Part shown: positions 17,996 through 25,203 of the stretch, piece by piece
Layout: each line of letters starts with the position of its first letter
Numbering within the stretch: the first letter of the stretch is position 1
Origin: Nitrosomonas sp. Nm132
GTDB lineage: Bacteria > Pseudomonadota > Gammaproteobacteria > Burkholderiales > Nitrosomonadaceae
Assembly (NCBI RefSeq): GCF_900100485.1
Contig: NZ_FNDH01000031.1
Location: 1-32,373, forward strand
Reading direction: 5' to 3'
Length of the DNA stretch: 32,373 bases
Notes under the pieces: generated by a model
Databases searched by the model: none
What the model saw: only the letters and a program-made list of their open reading frames with translations
Told to the model about the DNA's origin: nothing
Made by a program: the position numbers and the translations under genes

Positions 17996-20295
17996 GCACG
18001 ATCTCCCTTGGAACCCGATTTAGGATCTAACTCGGCTAAATGATCCTCAGTATCAATATTGCGCGACTGAGATTGGTAAAGATGGTAATAATATCCTTGG
18101 CGCGCCATGAGTTCAGCATGATTACCCACCTCAATCACTTTCCCTCGATCGAGTACAATCAATCTGTTAGCTTCACGCAAAGTAGACAAGCGGTGCGCGA
18201 TAGCGATCGTTGTTCGGCCATGAACGAGATTGTCGAGCGCTTCTTGAATCTCTTTCTCAGTTTTGGTATCGACAGAAGATGTCGCTTCGTCGAGTATCAG
18301 GATACGCGGATCGATCAACAATGCACGGGCAATCGAGATACGCTGCCGTTCGCCACCCGAAAGCGCTTGCCCGCGTTCGCCCACCAGAGAGTCATAACCA
18401 TGAGGTAATCGCAGGATAAACTCATGAGCGTAGGCAGCGCGTGCTGCCGCAATGATCTCCTTGCGCGTTGCATCGGGTTTGCCATAGGCGATATTTTCTG
18501 CGATCGTGCCAAAGAAAAGAAATGGTTCCTGGAGTACCAGACCGATATGTTTGCGATACTCGGCTACGGGCAGTGAACGAATATCTACTCCGTCGATTAG
18601 AATTGCACCTTCGGTTACATCGTAAAAACGACAGATCAAATTGATGAGCGTGCTCTTACCCGAACCACTATGTCCAACCAAACCAACCATCTCTCCCGGC
18701 TCAATTACCAAGTTGATATCCCGCGTTACACTACGTGTTCCGTACCGGAATCCTACATTACGCAATTCAATGCGACCTGTAATCGTAGGTAAATGAATGG
18801 ATTTGATTGGCTCTGGGACACTGGAAACATGATCAAGGATATCAAAAATACGTTTGGTCCCAGCAGCCGCCTTCTGTGTCACAGAAACGATCCGACTCAT
18901 TGAGTCCAGTCTTAGATAAAAACGACCAATATACGCCAGGAAAGCAGTCAGCACGCCGACCGAAATCTGATCCTGCGATACCTGCCAAATACCAAATATC
19001 CATACCACAAGCAACCCGACTTCAGTCAATAATGTGACGGTCGGTGTAAACAATGCCCAAACCTTGTTGACCCGATCATTAATTTCCAGATTACGTTGAT
19101 TAGCTGCACGAAAGCGCGCTACTTCCCGGTCCTCTTGCGCGAAAGCTTTAACCACACGAATTCCGGGAATGGTATCGGCAAGCACATTGTTAACCTCTGC
19201 CCAGACGCGATCGACTTTTTCAAAACCAGTACGTAATTTATCGCGAACCAAGTGGATCAACCAGGCAATAATCGGTAATGGCATAAGGGTAACCAGCGCC
19301 AGTGACGGATTGATCGAAACCAGAATAAGGGCCGTCATGCTCATCATGATCACATCGGTTGCAAAATCAAGCAGATGGAGTGAGATAAAAAGATTGATAC
19401 AATCTGTTTCTGCACCGATACGCGCCATCAGATCACCTGTTCGCTTACCGCCAAAATATTCTTGGGATAGCTTAACGAGATGTTTATAGGTAGTAGTTCG
19501 TAAATCTCTGCCAATACGTTCGGATACTTTTGCCAGCATATAAGTTCGTGACCAACCCAATATCCAGGCAAGAAAAGCTGCAGCTAGCAGACCGGAAAGA
19601 TAAGTGGTGACGAGATCAACATCGATCGGCTTACCATTCTGATAGGGAATCAGCACGTTATCCATCAAAGGCATGGTCAGGTAGGGGGGCACGAGCGTTG
19701 CCGCAGTACTGCCCAGCATTAGCAGGAAGCCGGTGAGCAAACGCCATTTATAAGGCTTGGCAAAGCGCCATAGACGAAACAAAGTCCAAGTGGAAGGAGG
19801 AATATGAGCTTCCTGCACACATATTGGGCACGTTTCCTGATCACTCGATAAAATCGCTGCGCAAGTCGGACACTTGACCTGAACGGGTTGTATTTGTGTT
19901 TCCCCGGTCAATTGGGAATTGAGTTGTTGGGTAAATTCCGTTATGAGACGATTCGCTCCAGTATCCTTGGCCAAGGTATAGCACCAATGAGCAAGCAGCG
20001 CATGATCATCAAATAGCTCAAGATTACCTACACCCGCATGATCTCGACACGTCAACCTTAAACCCTGTTGATAACTCCAGTCGTGCCAACTCTCTTCTCC
20101 TGTCATTTTTGCCAATAACCGCTGATTGGTGGCTATCACGATTCCCCGGGAAAAACGGAGTCGCGTATCAAGATCAATCTCTAACCAAGCTAATATTGTT
20201 TCTTCACTTGCTAAATGTGCCTCCACTTGAGAGACCCAAAGGGGGGGAAGAGTAAGCATAGCGTCACTATGCGCTGGATAAAAATTCTGCTGCAT
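17992..20295 (-). CDS. ABC exporter half-transporter of the cyanophycin locus
   Basis: A 767-residue fused membrane/ATPase ABC exporter subunit of the MsbA/lipid-exporter type. Residues about 185-460 are the six-helix membrane domain (ending FLAYIGRFYLRLDSMSR). The nucleotide-binding domain carries Walker A GHSGSGKST (541-549), Q-loop Gln589, signature LSGGER (645-650), Walker B ILILDE (665-670) and His701, so it should hydrolyse ATP, probably as a homodimer. Unusual is a 170-residue cytosolic N-terminal extension ending in a zinc-ribbon-like CPTC-(10)-CPIC (Cys142/145/156/159). First gene of the operon ABC-DUF1854-cphA'-cphA. The cargo is unknown; family members of this kind co-occur with cyanophycin genes. 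No strong Shine-Dalgarno precedes the ATG. Confidence 0.9.
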   Translation of the reverse strand: MQQNFYPAHSDAMLTLPPLWVSQVEAHLASEETILAWLEIDLDTRLRFSRGIVIATNQRLLAKMTGEESWHDWSYQQGLRLTCRDHAGVGNLELFDDHALLAHWCYTLAKDTGANRLITEFTQQLNSQLTGETQIQPVQVKCPTCAAILSSDQETCPICVQEAHIPPSTWTLFRLWRFAKPYKWRLLTGFLLMLGSTAATLVPPYLTMPLMDNVLIPYQNGKPIDVDLVTTYLSGLLAAAFLAWILGWSRTYMLAKVSERIGRDLRTTTYKHLVKLSQEYFGGKRTGDLMARIGAETDCINLFISLHLLDFATDVIMMSMTALILVSINPSLALVTLMPLPIIAWLIHLVRDKLRTGFEKVDRVWAEVNNVLADTIPGIRVVKAFAQEDREVARFRAANQRNLEINDRVNKVWALFTPTVTLLTEVGLLVVWIFGIWQVSQDQISVGVLTAFLAYIGRFYLRLDSMSRIVSVTQKAAAGTKRIFDILDHVSSVPEPIKSIHLPTITGRIELRNVGFRYGTRSVTRDINLVIEPGEMVGLVGHSGSGKSTLINLICRFYDVTEGAILIDGVDIRSLPVAEYRKHIGLVLQEPFLFFGTIAENIAYGKPDATRKEIIAAARAAYAHEFILRLPHGYDSLVGERGQALSGGERQRISIARALLIDPRILILDEATSSVDTKTEKEIQEALDNLVHGRTTIAIAHRLSTLREANRLIVLDRGKVIEVGNHAELMARQGYYYHLYQSQSRNIDTEDHLAELDPKSGSKGDRA

Positions 20296-20468
20296 TTGCT
20301 CGAGCCAATCAAGTTAAAAGGAAAGGTAAAACGATTTACGTAAAATATTTACAGATAGGGTTTATAAACCACTAATTCATATGTATGTGCTCTTTTTGCT
20401 AGTTAAGAGATTCTGTTCAATCATTAGAAAAAAGTAGCAGCATAAGGGGTCTAACTTGATTATATAGA

Positions 20469-20864
20469 TTATGGCTTGTTGTTATTTTCTGGTAATTCAT
20501 CAGGTTTACGCCATTTTTGCTTGACCTCCTGACGTTTGTCAGCGGGTAGTTTTTTTATTTTCTTGTATCTTTCTCGGGCTTGCTTACGCTGTTCAGATGT
20601 CAGCTCATTCCAGCTACGCATATGAGATTGTATACGCTGTTGTTCTTGAGGAGTCTTCTTTAAATAATGTTTAGTAATATTCAGCCATTTCTTTTTTTGT
20701 GCTGGTTCAATCGTATCCCAGTTCTGCTCAAGCGGCTGTAGGATTATCTTCTGATAGGGCTTGAGTTCCGACCACGAAGGCTGTCTCTGCTCAGGAAAAG
20801 CATCAATGGGATATGCAAGAAATAATAGTATCCAAAAAGTGACTACGAGGTGGAATCCAGCCAT
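20469..20864 (-). CDS. Secreted DUF3106 protein
   Basis: A 131-residue protein with an N-terminal signal peptide or anchor (hydrophobic residues 5-20, then YPIDAFPEQ) followed by a basic helical domain of the DUF3106 type: SWSELKPYQKIILQPLEQNW, KKWLNITKHYLKKTPQEQQR and SWNELTSEQRKQARERYKK. The alternating W..L..E/QR pattern is characteristic of the family; its function is not known. Likely periplasmic. The start lies inside the 3' end of the DUF3619 gene (22-base overlap), placing it last in the sigma factor-DUF3619-DUF3106 cluster. No terminator was found after it. Confidence 0.82.
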   Translation of the reverse strand: MAGFHLVVTFWILLFLAYPIDAFPEQRQPSWSELKPYQKIILQPLEQNWDTIEPAQKKKWLNITKHYLKKTPQEQQRIQSHMRSWNELTSEQRKQARERYKKIKKLPADKRQEVKQKWRKPDELPENNNKP

Positions 20865-21226
20865 GCATCAAACTCATCATTAAGATAAACATCTATAGGC
20901 AACTCGTCAGCAAGTATCATCGTATCGATTGCAGCATTTTCATCGATTTCGTAGTTTACTTTCCAATAAATACTTCCCAACAAAATAAATAATACAATTA
21001 CTGATAACAGCAGTTTATTAGTATTAGCATGAGTAAAAAATCTACCCTGCCCACCATGTGCGGAAATACCGGCGCCGACATAAAAAATCTTCTCCGCTGG
21101 TTGATAGTTTTCCAAGGCAGCTCTGCGCGCTGATTGCAATCGATACAGCGTATTCTGATCAATTTCACCTAAACTATGATTTAATAGTTTGGCTACTTCT
21201 TTTCCCATTCTATCTTCTTTATTCAT
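20843..21226 (-). CDS. DUF3619 single-pass membrane protein
   Basis: A 127-residue protein of the DUF3619 type. Residues 1-70 are cytoplasmic-looking (KLLNHSLGEIDQNTLYRLQSARRAAL is the conserved part), residues about 72-90 form one membrane helix (LLLSVIVLFILLGSIYW) and the acidic C-terminal tail (ADELPIDVYLNDEFDAWL) is probably periplasmic. The layout, directly downstream of and overlapping (ATGA) a sigma factor gene, is that of an anti-sigma factor, but no anti-sigma domain such as ZAS is recognisable, so that role is inference only. The start is well supported by AAGGAG seven bases upstream. Confidence 0.82.
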   Translation of the reverse strand: MNKEDRMGKEVAKLLNHSLGEIDQNTLYRLQSARRAALENYQPAEKIFYVGAGISAHGGQGRFFTHANTNKLLLSVIVLFILLGSIYWKVNYEIDENAAIDTMILADELPIDVYLNDEFDAWLDSTS

Positions 21227-21792
21227 AATTTGACTCCTTCTTTCTTCAGTATAGTAGCAAGTGCATGTACTGCACGGGAGCAGTGTGTTTTCACACTTCC
21301 CTCCGAGCAGCCCATGACCTTGGCGGTTTCACTCACATCCATTTCTTCCCAATAACGCAGCAGGAAGGCTTCTCGTTGACGCGCAGGTAATGTTTCTAAC
21401 GCCTTTTCGATTAAATTGATTAACTGTGATTGCTCAAATTGAGTGTATGGATCGCTACCTGGATTAGAATCTTTTGATATCGGCAAATTTTCCAGTAAAT
21501 CATAGTCTTCATTTTCATCATGATTAGGCGCGAAAGCCGAAAATAGCGCTATCCATATTGAACGGGATTTTTGCCTCCGATAGTAATCACGAATAGTATT
21601 CTGCAAAATACGCTGAAATAGAAGAGGCAGCTCTTCGGGCGATTTATCCGCATATTTCTCGGTAAGCTTCATCATTGAGTCCTGCACAATATCTAATGCA
21701 ACGTGTTCATCACGCACTGCGAACAACGCCTGCTTGTATGCACGCAGCTCAACTTCACTTAGAAAATTGGAAAACTCTTGTCGGGTAGCCAG
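21223..21792 (-). CDS. RNA polymerase sigma factor (ECF-like), non-AUG start
   Basis: A sigma-70 family factor with regions 2 and 4 only. Region 2 shows LDIVQDSMMKLTEKY and LLFQRILQNTIRDYYRRQKSRS; region 4 shows LPARQREAFLLRYWEEMDVS then the helix-turn-helix ETAKVMGCSEGSVKTHCSRA. A linker with an acidic stretch (NHDENEDYDLLE) lies between. There is no in-frame ATG or GTG that includes the conserved N-terminus: the frame opens after TAA at 21799-21801, and continues ATT-CTG-GCT-ACC-CGA-CAA-GAG. I recall relatives beginning MATRQE-like, so the CTG at 21792 (189 aa), or the ATT before it, is the probable start; AAGG lies nine or six bases upstream. It overlaps the DUF3619 gene by ATGA. Target promoters are unknown. 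Confidence 0.85.
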   Translation of the reverse strand: MATRQEFSNFLSEVELRAYKQALFAVRDEHVALDIVQDSMMKLTEKYADKSPEELPLLFQRILQNTIRDYYRRQKSRSIWIALFSAFAPNHDENEDYDLLENLPISKDSNPGSDPYTQFEQSQLINLIEKALETLPARQREAFLLRYWEEMDVSETAKVMGCSEGSVKTHCSRAVHALATILKKEGVKL

Positions 21793-21801
21793 AATGGTTT
21801 A

Positions 21802-21805
21802 CCTT
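21802..21805 (-). promoter_or_regulatory. Shine-Dalgarno deciding the sigma factor start
   Basis: AAGG (minus strand) lies six bases before ATT and nine before CTG. The stop TAA at 21799-21801 is between it and the start, so translation must begin at ATT, CTG or further inside the conserved region. Confidence 0.5.
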
Positions 21806-22035
21806 ATAATATGGAGAGCTAGAATCATTTATGTGGGAATGAATAGGCAAGCTAAATATAGGCTTGTATTGAAATACGATATGGAGCAGGTAGCCATAAC
21901 ACTTTAAGGCTTATTACAATATAGAAAATACTGATGTATGGAAAATAGGCTTATTTCATTCTTTTTGTTAAAAGCAACTCACAACTACTTTAATAAAAAA
22001 GTAACCTTCTTTCATCTTCAACATTTGTAAAGTCA

Positions 22036-23151
22036 ATGCAAACTGATCATTCAAGAATGCCGCTTATTGATACGCTCAAAGCAATCTCGTGTTTACTGAT
22101 CGCGTCTCATCACTTAGCACTGTATGGTCTCATGCCGGATTTTGCATATCCCTTGATTCCTGACTTGATTGACTGGCTTCGCGAGAATGGACAAATCGCT
22201 GTCCAAGTCTTTTTTATCATAGCAGGATTTTTGTCAGCCAGGAAACTCGCACCATACGGAATACCACTTGTTACTGATCCGATGCATGTTATCAAACAGC
22301 GCTATATTCGATTGGTCATTCCATATCTTGCTGCCCTCACATTAGCAATCGGCTGTGCAGCATTGGCAAGAGCCTGGATGACTCATGATTTCATTCCCAA
22401 TACACCCAATTTTTTCCAGCTTCTAGCACATATATTTTTGCTGCATGACCTGCTCAATCAAGAAGCTCTATCCGCGGGTGTTTGGTTTGTAGCAATTGAT
22501 TTTCAACTATTCGTACTTGTAGTCACTGCGTTATGGCTATCTAGCCAAATAGAATATCGGTTTCCAAGGTTGAAATTAATTCATCTCATTTTGATTGCAG
22601 GCTTAACTGTAGTTTCTCTGTTTGTATTCAACAGGAACAGTTACTGGGATGAAACTGCTTTTTATTTTTTTGGTTCATATGGCCTTGGTATCCTTGTTTA
22701 TTGGGCCTCCCACAAACAATACCATCTCTTTTGGTTCACCTTGTTAGGCATTCTGGTCATAGCAGCTTTACTGGTGGATTTCCGTTCTCGCATAGCAGTT
22801 GCAGGCGTCGTAATGCTCATATTGGGTTTAGCCAAACAATATGAATTCCTGGAAAGTAGAATCATGCCGAATTTCCTAACTTACCTTGGACGGGCTTCTT
22901 ATTCCATATTTCTCATACACTTTCCCTTATGCCTGATTATCAATGCGGTATTCTTTCGCTTCCTACCATCTCAGCCTACTATCCATTTATTTGGACTGAC
23001 TCTTGCATTAGGTATCAGTATCATGGGTGGGATTTTGTTTTTCAGGTGGTTCGAAAATTACCCAATTACAGATAAAATGCGCTTATGGTTACCAATCGGA
23101 TTTCTAGCAAGCGGTGTCCTGGTAATACTGGTAAATGCTAAATCAATATGA
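22036..23151 (+). CDS. Membrane acyltransferase, family 3
   Basis: A 371-residue polytopic inner-membrane protein with about ten hydrophobic spans, of the acyltransferase-3 (OafA/NodX/WecH-like) family. The N-terminal signature is PLIDTLKAISCLLIASHHL with the His25-His26 pair expected in the acyl-transfer site, followed by VFFIIAGFLSARK and IKQRYIRLVIPY. Near the C-terminus LGRASYSIFLIHFPL is the typical last-but-one helix. Such enzymes move acetyl or other acyl groups onto sugars or other envelope molecules. No glycan synthesis gene is adjacent, so the substrate is open. It has no convincing Shine-Dalgarno; the ATG at 22036 keeps the whole conserved N-terminus. Divergent from the sigma factor. 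Confidence 0.85.
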   Translation: MQTDHSRMPLIDTLKAISCLLIASHHLALYGLMPDFAYPLIPDLIDWLRENGQIAVQVFFIIAGFLSARKLAPYGIPLVTDPMHVIKQRYIRLVIPYLAALTLAIGCAALARAWMTHDFIPNTPNFFQLLAHIFLLHDLLNQEALSAGVWFVAIDFQLFVLVVTALWLSSQIEYRFPRLKLIHLILIAGLTVVSLFVFNRNSYWDETAFYFFGSYGLGILVYWASHKQYHLFWFTLLGILVIAALLVDFRSRIAVAGVVMLILGLAKQYEFLESRIMPNFLTYLGRASYSIFLIHFPLCLIINAVFFRFLPSQPTIHLFGLTLALGISIMGGILFFRWFENYPITDKMRLWLPIGFLASGVLVILVNAKSI

Positions 23152-23378
23152 TCATTCAATCATACCTTTGGAGTATTCACTTTTTATGTTTAACTCGTCT
23201 CTTGTTGCTTATAAAGGAATAGGTTGGCATGACGTCTCGATCCACATAAAATTAGCTACAAATAAGATTTAACTGATTTGTGATAAAAGACAAAAAATGG
23301 CATTCTTTGTTCTTTACCATCTATTTCCCCTAATTCTCATGTTGGGTCATAGCCCTCACTTTTCTATTACTTCCAAAT

Positions 23379-25055
23379 ATGAACAAGCACCATCAACAAC
23401 CTTTTTTCAAAACAGAAGATTTCTGGGCCATCACCATCGGTAGCTTCTTACTCCTGCTGGCATTAGCGATTTATTTCACGCTTCTTTCCGAGGATCTGAA
23501 ACAAAGAATTACCGAGACCTCAGCAATCATTGAAAATGAAGCCACCAAACCGATCAAAACCGTCGCTTGGCACGAAGCCACAGTGGAGTTAGCCAAACTG
23601 AAACTTTCTAATGAGCCTATTGGAAAATTTCTGAAAAACCTGACTACACTCCCAAACAAATGGACGAACAATCCTGTTGAAGCTTTTTACAAACCCGCTA
23701 CTGAAACCGATATGGCAGCAGAAAATAATGCAGTTCTTCTTGCTCGCCAACAGGCGCTTGCTGCTGAGCAAGCAGCTCAAACTGTCAATTTTCAAATAGA
23801 GACGCTCAATTTATCCGCCCAAGCAGCCATTGAAAAATGGCAACACCTCCTGAACGAAACCGAGAAGAAAAAAGCAAAGCTGAAAGCAGGTGCTTTTTCC
23901 CTGCCGCATATCATCCTCCTATTCGGATTTCTGGTAGTGTTATTTGGAGTGGGGGCCAAAGTGCAGGGTATCGCTTTCAGACAGTTCGCCAAAGGTTTTG
24001 CGCTGATCTCTCTGATATCGCTGATTTCAGTATTTCTAGCAGCACAAAATGATTTCAAGGATTTTGGTATCGAATACGCCATATGGGCCATCCTGCTAGG
24101 CATCATCATCAGCAACACCATAGGTACGCCAGGCTGGGCAGAGAGTGCATTACAAACGGAGTTTTTCATTAAAACCGGGTTGGTGCTGATGGGGGCAGAG
24201 TTGATGATCGGTAAAATTCTCGCTATCGGCCTGCCAGGTATTTTTGTCGCCTGGGTGGTTACGCCTATCGTATTGGTAACAACCTACTGGTTCGGTCAGA
24301 ATGTGCTAAAGATTGCCTCCAAATCGCTGAATATCACGATCAGCGCCGATATGAGCGTATGCGGCGTGTCTGCCGCCATTGCAACGGCAGCAGCCAGTAA
24401 AGCCACCCGCGAAGAACTCACCGTGGCGATTGGTCTGAGCATGATTTTCACAGCTATCATGATGGTCGCGATGCCTCTTTTCATCAAATTTGTCGGGATG
24501 CCGGAAGTGCTGGGTGGCGCCTGGATCGGTGGCACAGTCGATAGCTCTGGCGCGGTAGTAGCCGCTGGCGCAGCGCTGGGTGATAAAGCAATGTATGTAG
24601 CGACCACGATCAAGATGATTCAGAACATACTAATAGGGCTCGTCGCCTTTTGTGTCGCCATTTACTTTGCAACCAAGGTAGAAAAGGATGCACAAGCACC
24701 CCAGATCGGCATCGGGGAAATCTGGCATCGTTTTCCCAAGTTCATTCTCGGCTTCGTTGGCGCAAGCATTCTGTTTTCAATCCTTTATTCATCGTTGGAT
24801 AAACACATCGCCAATCTGGTGCTGGAAAACGGTATTCTGGGCGATTTCACCAAGAATCTGCGGACATGGTTTTTTTGCCTGGCATTTGCCAGTATCGGGC
24901 TATCTACCAATTTCAAGACACTCAAGCATCATTTTGTTGGTGGCAAACCATTGATACTGTACGTCTGTGGGCAGTTGCTGAATCTGCTGTTGACCCTAGG
25001 CGCTGCTTATTTGATGTTCTACAAGGTATTTCCGGAGATTACCGCGACGATTTGA
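23379..25055 (+). CDS. YeiH/UPF0324-family membrane transporter with N-terminal extension
   Basis: A 558-residue membrane protein annotated in this family as a putative sulfate exporter; the substrate is not experimentally firm. The family core begins near residue 175 and carries IGTPGWAESALQTEFFIKTG, SADMSVCGVSAAIATAAASK, GGTVDSSGAVVAAGAALGD and TIKMIQNILIG. E. coli YeiH is only about 350 residues; here about 170 extra residues precede it: one membrane helix (17-36), then a charged, glutamine/alanine-rich stretch (about 37-168) likely helical or coiled-coil (LARQQALAAEQAAQ, LLNETEKKKAKLKA), probably periplasmic. It stands alone, 227 bases after the acyltransferase gene, and converges with the Lon-like gene. 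Confidence 0.88.
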   Translation: MNKHHQQPFFKTEDFWAITIGSFLLLLALAIYFTLLSEDLKQRITETSAIIENEATKPIKTVAWHEATVELAKLKLSNEPIGKFLKNLTTLPNKWTNNPVEAFYKPATETDMAAENNAVLLARQQALAAEQAAQTVNFQIETLNLSAQAAIEKWQHLLNETEKKKAKLKAGAFSLPHIILLFGFLVVLFGVGAKVQGIAFRQFAKGFALISLISLISVFLAAQNDFKDFGIEYAIWAILLGIIISNTIGTPGWAESALQTEFFIKTGLVLMGAELMIGKILAIGLPGIFVAWVVTPIVLVTTYWFGQNVLKIASKSLNITISADMSVCGVSAAIATAAASKATREELTVAIGLSMIFTAIMMVAMPLFIKFVGMPEVLGGAWIGGTVDSSGAVVAAGAALGDKAMYVATTIKMIQNILIGLVAFCVAIYFATKVEKDAQAPQIGIGEIWHRFPKFILGFVGASILFSILYSSLDKHIANLVLENGILGDFTKNLRTWFFCLAFASIGLSTNFKTLKHHFVGGKPLILYVCGQLLNLLLTLGAAYLMFYKVFPEITATI

Positions 25056-25102
25056 TCCCTTCAGCTTGCGATGTGAGAAAGCAAACGACAACAATGAGTA
25101 CT

Positions 25103-25145
25103 GGCGCGCTAAGGTTTCATGCCACAGAAACTGATCAAGCGCGCC
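25103..25145. terminator. Hairpin between convergent yeiH-like and lon-like genes
   Basis: GGCGCGCT pairs perfectly with AGCGCGCC (25103-25110, 25138-25145) and encloses GTTTC/GAAAC. It lies in the 148-base spacer of two convergent genes and could end both transcripts, but neither side has a U-tract. Confidence 0.35.
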
Positions 25146-25203
25146 TGCAAGCAATCGTCTGCGGCGATGCAAGTGTGTAGCTGGAATGATTCGATCATTA
25201 TCC

